A DNA stretch of 64,000 nucleotides, taken from contig CM070546.1 of assembly GCA_036346405.1 (NCBI GenBank), forward strand, positions 111,169,684-111,233,683, written 5' to 3'. Each line of letters begins with the position of its first letter. The stretch's first letter is position 1. Both the position numbers and the translations under genes were made by a program. The notes below the pieces were generated by a model. The model was not told the DNA's origin and ran no database searches. It worked only from the letters and a program-made list of their open reading frames with translations. Positions 58,920-64,000 of the stretch are shown here, piece after piece. Source of the DNA: Phyllostachys edulis (taxonomy: Eukaryota > Streptophyta > Magnoliopsida > Poales > Poaceae).

Positions 58920-60060
58920 GTTTCTAAACTTAATCAAATAACTACAACCTTGACTAAAATAAGAGACAAACAAATATGAAATAGATAGTTAGTCTTATCA
59001 TTTATCAATAGCAAGGGGTATGTCTAAAGTGATCAGTAAACTCTATAGTATGTTACAGTTAGATGAGTATTTTTTTTGTATGATTGGTGATAGGATCGTA
59101 GCACGTACCTAAAAATTTGGACGTAGATGACTACACAGACATATATTAGCGAAAGTCAAGGGTTACAGTGATGAAGCATCTGAAAACATTAAAACATGTT
59201 TTTTTTATTACATATAGAATCAGAACAGCAAAGTACAGCTGTAGGTAAATTCGTTTTTTTAAATAATGGAGCAAATTTGTTTAACAGCAAATGAAAGCAC
59301 TGTTGTGATATAAAAATACAAAAATTCATGAATCATATATTCTTAGTTACGAATAGGAACTGTGAGTTCCATGTGAACAGGTGAGTTCGATGCATGACCC
59401 GTTCGTAAATAACAGTACAATTTTAGCATTTAGAGAATAAGCGAGAGCAAGAATATTTAGAGCGTAAGACTGGAGCTTTTTAAACTAAACTAAATAACTA
59501 CAACGCCTATTAGAATAAGAGATACGTAAATATGAAACAGGTAAGTAGTGTTATCATTTACATCGAATTACTAACAGTAATAGCAAGGGTTATGTTTGAA
59601 GCGACAAATTAGCACTGTAGTATGCTATAGTAAAAATGGGTACTTTTGAATGATTGATGGCGGGATTGTAGCACGTACCTAAAAATTTGGACGTAAATGG
59701 CTACACAAGTACATTTTTTAGAATGTACTTTAAAATTTGGACATAGATGACTACACAAGTACATTTTTGAGAAAGTTAAGAGATACGGTGTTGAAACATC
59801 TGAAAACACTAAAGCATGGTTTTGTGTAGCATAGAGGATCAAAATAGGAAAGTGCATCTGTAGTGAAATGGTGGTTTTTTTTAACATAATGGAGTAGGTC
59901 TATCTAGCAGTCAACGAAGCAATAAGGATGTAAATGACTACACAGACATATTTTTGAGAAAGGCAAGGGCTAAGCATTCGAAAACATTAAAGCATGTTTT
60001 TTTATTACATATATAATCAAAGCAGGAAAGCACATCTGTAGGTAAATTTTGGTTTTTTTT
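58920..60060. repeat. Irregular tandem repeat with AAAAATTTGGACGTA boxes
   Basis: Unit of about 560 bp at 58920-59480 is repeated at 59485-59920, and shorter pieces follow to 60060. The box GTAGCACGTACCTAAAAATT with GGACGTA next to it occurs near 59098 and 59668; partial GGACGTA / GGATGTA copies at 59735 and 59925. No coding function. Confidence 0.65.
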
Positions 60061-60722
60061 TTGTAGCTATTAGTGTTAAATCTTTGTGTAGAGTAACCAA
60101 ACCTGGTAGTTTTATGGTCTAGTTTAATGTCCTTGTCACAGTTGATATCTTCTTGTTACGCTGACAAAAAATCAAACTTTTGTAATTAGGAAAAATGGGA
60201 ATATAGAAAGAAGATGAGAAGAATGAAACACACATGTAGCTGAATCTAACCGATTAGTGCAAATCTGGAGAACATATAGTGTCATTGAAAATCATAGGAA
60301 ATGATCTTTCAAGAAAAAAATGTGGAAATGCAAGATGCATTACCCTTGTTAATCAAACTCCTCTAAAAATAATTGTTTAGAATCAGCAAACCTCCGAAAT
60401 GTTTGCTGGAGGTAAAATCTTTCCATTCCTTCCAACAACATGACAAAAGGAAAAGCAACGAAAAGAAAAAAAATGTATGGTTATGAATGATAGCTTGCTA
60501 GGGCTAGAGGAAAATATCAAAGCTATTGAAATAGAGATAATCTACTATTATGTACTAAAAGTGCATCACACGTGGTAAAAAGGTGTAAATAAAAAGATAA
60601 AAGATCATAATTCTAAAACAAAAACATACTAAGCAGGAGAATCACGTCCATGTTCAGAATTGATTGGAGCTCTGACCTATAGAATTCCATGATTTTAATA
60701 CTCTGACTTTCATTGTCCATAC

Positions 60723-62171
60723 CCAAGAACGTAGATGTGAGCAGGAGAGGAAGAAGCATGTTGGTTGAGGAACCAGTCAGAGAGGTCTAGCCCTTGATGC
60801 GGCACTCTCCCTCCCACGTTCCGCGTCCCCACGAACACCTTGTATCATAATTCATACATGCATACACGCAGCAACACCATCATTAGCCTTAGCTAAGGCT
60901 AAGAGATCAAAGTATACAATTAATTGTCGCAACTACTGTCCCTAGATTAAAGAACAACCAACAAAGTCACCAAGTCAGCAGTCCCAAAATGTTCCCAATG
61001 TTATCCACTAATTCAAGCTAATCCATCCTTTGAAATTGAACTGAACTCAATTTAATTAGTTTTTGAACTTGTATGTGCTGAATCATGCTCGTCTGTTCAC
61101 ACACCCACCTAAGTTCCTTAGGAGGCTGCCACAAAGAACTTGGCAGCTGTGATCCATACGTGGGAGGTGGCCTCAGATTTTCAGAGCTCTCTACCAGCCA
61201 ACCACCTAAGCATGGACAGGAAGTAAAACAAAAAAAAATAAGAAAAAATACAAACTAAATTGAACTCAATGACAAACATCAGTTTTATTTTTATTTTTTA
61301 TTTTCAGAAGAGTAAAACTTTTAAAAATCACCAAGTCGGCAGTCCCAAAATATTCCCAATGTTATCCACTAATTCAAGCTAATCCATCCTTTAAAATTGA
61401 ACTGAACTCGATTTAATTAGTTTCTGAACTTGTATGTGCTGAATCATGTTTGTCTGTTCACACACCCACCTAAGTTCCTTAGGAGGCTGCCACGAAGAAC
61501 TTGGTGGCTGTGATCCATACGGGGGAGGTGGCCTCAGATTTTCAGAGCTCTCTACCAGCCAACCACCTAAGCATGGATAGGAAGTAAAACAAAAAATTAA
61601 GAAAAGATAAAAACTAAATTGAACTCAATGACAAACATCTGTTTTTGTATTTTTTATTTTCAGAAGAGTAAAACTTTAAAAAAAAACTGCATGCTATGCT
61701 ACTCTGTAAAAGATCACTGTTGCAGCTCGTGAAGTAAACGTGGTAAAAATAGTAGCTTTGCTGTTTCTTTTGATACTTTTTAAATATAAAGAGTGGAGTT
61801 GTTGTTGATGTAGTTGCAGGCAGGAGTAGCAGCAGCAATTGGTACTGCTTGTAAAGTTGCAATGTACCTGACAAATCTCTCCTCGTGAGAAGGCTGCCAT
61901 CTTTGTCCGAGCAGCTCTTCCTCATCTCCTGTTGTCCTTGACCAAAGCTCTCATCTGTTTAAACATAGCAAAATCTTGCGATTAGCCATAGTAAAAACTG
62001 GGAAAAAATATTGAGGCAAAGAAAAAGATGGTTTAAAAATCTTGTTTGGAGATGAATGCTTACTGATGCAATCCAAATGGAACTCTGCATTCTTCATGCT
62101 GAGCCATTTTTTGACAATTGTTTTTGTTCTCAGCCAGGACGATGACGGCGCAAACTAACAGAGGGAAACTC
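60723..62171 (-). pseudogene. Inositol polyphosphate 5-phosphatase (type I) fragment
   Basis: Exons on the minus strand: 62064-62171 (TIVKKWLSMKNAEFH, matching the basic N-terminal VKKWLNIK region of plant enzymes), 61868-61954 (ESFGQGQQEMRKSCSDKDGS), 61470-61566 and its duplicate 61109-61205 (GGWLVESSENLRPPPTYGS, WQPPKELR), and 60723-60839 (FVGTRNVGGRVPHQGLDLSD, HIYVLG), the start of the catalytic domain. Donor and acceptor sites are present and phases join. Defects: Trp of GTWNVGG is Arg; the last acceptor is AA instead of AG; the catalytic remainder (GDFNYR- and WCDRIL-type motifs) is absent to the left. A real plant enzyme would remove the 5-phosphate of inositol phosphates. Confidence 0.75.
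60963..61685. repeat. Tandem duplication of about 360 bp containing one exon
   Basis: 60963-61327 and 61329-61685 are direct copies (about 95 per cent alike by eye), each carrying the same 97-bp 5-phosphatase exon with intact GT and AG sites and an open frame. Confidence 0.92.
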
Positions 62172-62391
62172 CTGTAAACAAAGCACCAAGGTTTTTGAAA
62201 AAGACGAAATTTGAAGGAAAAGGTTGCTCAAGCATCAATCCATGCCAACATAACCGCATCAACCTCAATTGAATCACAGACTAATAATTGTACTAGCTAA
62301 AGCTCCATGCATCCAATTCACCGCCATTGTCACAGCTATACCAAACCAAATCTAGTCGAGGCAGTAGGGATATTCAGAGGCAGCTGCTTAC

Positions 62392-62607
62392 CACATGGAG
62401 CCGTGGTACTTGAGGGTGTACAGCCCGGACTCGAGGGAGCGGTCAAAGTGGGAGTGGACCTTGTGCTTGCCCTTGCCACTCTGGTTGAGGAGCGTGAGCT
62501 CGAAGAGGGCGCGGACGTTGGTGCCCTCGGAGCCTCGGGATTCTTCCCGTCGAGGTAGAAGTAGATCGCCCACTGGTATCCCCCAATGGAGAAGGTCAAG
62601 CAGGTGC
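62392..62607 (-). pseudogene. MATH-domain fragment of a BPM (MATH-BTB) gene
   Basis: Minus strand: SIGGYQWAIYFYLDGKNPE followed, one frame over, by SEGTNVRALFELTL, GKHKVHSHFDRSLESG and YTLKYHGSMW, then a GT donor at 62391. These are successive parts of the MATH domain of plant BPM proteins, adaptors of CUL3 ubiquitin ligases. A stretch of about a dozen residues between KNPE and SEGT is missing, shifting the frame; CGAGG occurs on both sides of the join. The N-terminal start of MATH and the BTB domain are absent. Lies upstream of, and on the same strand as, the 5-phosphatase fragment. Confidence 0.8.
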
Positions 62608-63175
62608 GGGCCGGGTCCGAGCCGAAGCCGAGGCAGAGCTGGAGGAGCCGATACCGGGCCAGGCAGCAGTGGAGCGAGGGAGGCCGAGCGTAGGCGGCGC
62701 GGGTCGGAGGCGAGCCGGTGGCGAACGGAGAGGGAGGAGACGGAGTTGGAGGGAAAGGAGCGGGGAAGAGGAGAAGGGCAACCCAAATGCATCGGCTCGA
62801 ATCCGACGGTCCGGAGCGGAGCGCGCGCGGTGGCTGCGAGAGGAAGGCGCGGCCGGCCGTGAGAGAGAAGAGGCAAAGCGGCAGCGGGGAGCAGGAGGAA
62901 GCGGGGAGGCGGCGCGAGGGAAGAAGAGCGGTAGGCGAGCACACGCGAGGGAGCAGAGGGGCGGCGGCAGAAAAGGGGATGCGAAGCTATCCGAGGCACG
63001 CGCGAGCAGCCCTAGAGATCGGGCGAGCGGAGCGGACGACACAGGTGGCGATCGAACGGCGCGGAAACGGCGAGGCGCGATCCGACGGTGGGCGGATCCA
63101 CGCGGGCGAGCGGGGCCGATCGGATGGCGCGAAGGTGCGCAGGACGTGATCCGACAGCGGAAATTTTTCGGGTGA
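62608..63175 (-). other. GC-rich block upstream of BPM fragment
   Basis: Very GC-rich, open in several frames on both strands, Pro/Ser/Arg-rich products. It could be the promoter-proximal first exon of a captured gene, or a CpG-rich filler. No family recognised. Confidence 0.4.
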
Positions 63176-63339
63176 CGTGGCTGCGCGAGGGGGCTGGCTT
63201 TCTTTCAGAAATGTATAATAGGAAATACCGGCCAAAGTTCCTGATTGTACGGATGCTTGCACTAAGGTCTAGTGCAATTCACTGTAGCACGGTGAATTTT
63301 CTTTGTAACGGCAAAGGATTGGTTTATCTGTTTTGGTTT

Positions 63340-63676
63340 ATGTACTAAAGTTGCCAAAGTATGCTATAATTTTTAACCGAGCTTGCCTAATGTTCGGTGA
63401 CCACACTTTTGCTGGAAAAGATAATCTTGTCATACTTTTTTTAGTCACTGGCTCGTGAGACTCAAGTGGTAGACTTTTGCTAGAAAAGAGAACCTTGTCA
63501 TACTTTTTTGAGTCATTAGTACGTGAGACTAAGTGGTAGAAAACGTATAGTGTGGCAAAATGTGACATCGAACTAAACAAGCCCTTGTCATACTTTTTTG
63601 AGTCACTGGTACGTGAGACTCAAGTGATAGGAAACGAATAGTATGGCAAAATATGACATCGAACCAAACAAGCCCT
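63340..63676. repeat. MITE-like unit in partial tandem copies
   Basis: The text CTTGTCATACTTTTTTGAGT recurs at 63427, 63496 and 63586 (with slight changes), and two copies end in GAACYAAACAAGCCC (63571-63585 and 63661-63675), a terminus common in grass MITEs. Period of the last two about 90 bp. Confidence 0.6.
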
Positions 63677-63834
63677 CCTCCATGTTACATGTCCGGTCAT
63701 TAGTACTCCACCACTCCAAATTCCTCCATGTTACATGTCCGGTCATTAGTACTCCACCACTCCAAATCTACGAACCAAAGAAGCCTTCCATGTTACATGT
63801 CCGGCATTAGTAGCTTAGTACTCCAGCGCTCCAT
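63676..63834. repeat. 46-bp tandem repeat, three copies
   Basis: TCCATGTTACATGTCCGG starts copies at 63678, 63724 and 63787; the third is offset by a short insert and has lost a base. 63835-64000 shows nothing recognisable. Confidence 0.85.
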
Positions 63835-64000
63835 ATCACACAGACAGGGGCACAGGACTAGATTGTGCTTGGAATATGGTCGTCTCATCTTATCCACCGT
63901 AGCCAACACAGGAAAGCGCTTGCACTTGTGCCGAGTACTATACTACATATACTTCCAGAGTCTTAATACGACGAAAATTACCGGACACTGTGCCCGGAGA

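Larger units (their letters stand above)
57251..63200 (-). mobile_element. Probable Helitron with captured gene fragments, right end unresolved
   Basis: On the minus strand the left border reads CGCGGGTCACCTTCTAG followed by T. CTAG fits the Helitron 3' end CTRR, with T as the target base. A short stem (CCGC with GCGG) lies seven to eight bases before it. Inside, two host gene fragments (BPM, inositol 5-phosphatase) lie on the same strand as the element, the usual arrangement in plant Helitrons. The 5' TC end should be at the right; none is certain between 63170 and the window edge. No Rep/helicase gene, so non-autonomous. Confidence 0.5.

Noticed and set aside
62669..63175. Arg/Gly-rich plus-strand frames in the right GC-rich block
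   Set aside because: GC-driven open frames antisense to the BPM fragment; low complexity.
63940..64000. Minus-strand TCTCCGGGCAC at the window edge as the Helitron 5' end
   Set aside because: It starts exactly at the edge, so the preceding base is unknown, and it lies beyond unrelated tandem repeats; not enough to call.

Overview
This window is plant nuclear DNA, and the kind of plant is a grass. It is a nest of LTR retrotransposons with tRNA-Met-type primer sites (TGGTATCAGAGC), together with CACTA, PIF/Harbinger and probable Helitron DNA transposons. The decayed gene copies it carries have plant exon-intron structure: a reticulon-like protein, a proline-iminopeptidase-like alpha/beta hydrolase, a type I inositol polyphosphate 5-phosphatase and a MATH-BTB (BPM) protein. 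The species cannot be fixed from sequence reading alone; Oryza or a close relative is a guess. I see no intact host gene, no rRNA or tRNA gene, and no prokaryotic system.

Layout. 1-17.6 kb: plus-strand Gypsy LTR A (start outside the window), then LTR G interrupted by a solo LTR (E, perfect 5-bp target duplication ACCAC), then minus-strand LTR H interrupted by plus-strand element D (4.3-kb LTR, primer site, broken gag and protease). 17.5-31.8 kb: minus-strand chromovirus B (RT, RNase H, integrase, chromodomain; gag and protease missing). Its 5' LTR is split by a minus-strand CRM-like chromovirus C with two ~1-kb LTRs. 31.8-37.0 kb: GC-rich and copia-like LTR debris and unassigned DNA. 37.0-41.1 kb: a CACTA element with 3-bp target duplication GCT, carrying exons of an alpha/beta hydrolase gene. 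41.3-44.7 kb: a PIF/Harbinger element with both genes, each broken. 44.8-55.2 kb: a reticulon pseudogene split near its start by a 9.5-kb minus-strand element F (two 3.9-kb LTRs and a 1.7-kb interior with only gag remains). 55.4-56.4 kb: a non-autonomous PIF-like element. 57.25 kb to at least 63.2 kb: a probable Helitron carrying same-strand fragments of BPM and inositol 5-phosphatase genes. The right edge holds short tandem repeats.

How it works together. No autonomous element survives. D lacks pol, B lacks gag and has a changed integrase glutamate, C has lost part of its integrase core, F has no pol, and the PIF transposase has two in-frame TAG codons. The most notable signals are non-coding. 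Seven LTR copies from several subfamilies, on both strands, share a cluster of short palindromes plus a hairpin whose two arms change together between copies, at a similar distance from the primer-side LTR end; an RNA element in the retrotransposon leader is one explanation. LTRs A and D hold tandem arrays whose monomers carry the M-phase (MSA, MYB3R-binding) consensus YCYAACGGYYA. Three transposons in the right half carry pieces of host genes with introns. Coordinates of element borders are by eye.
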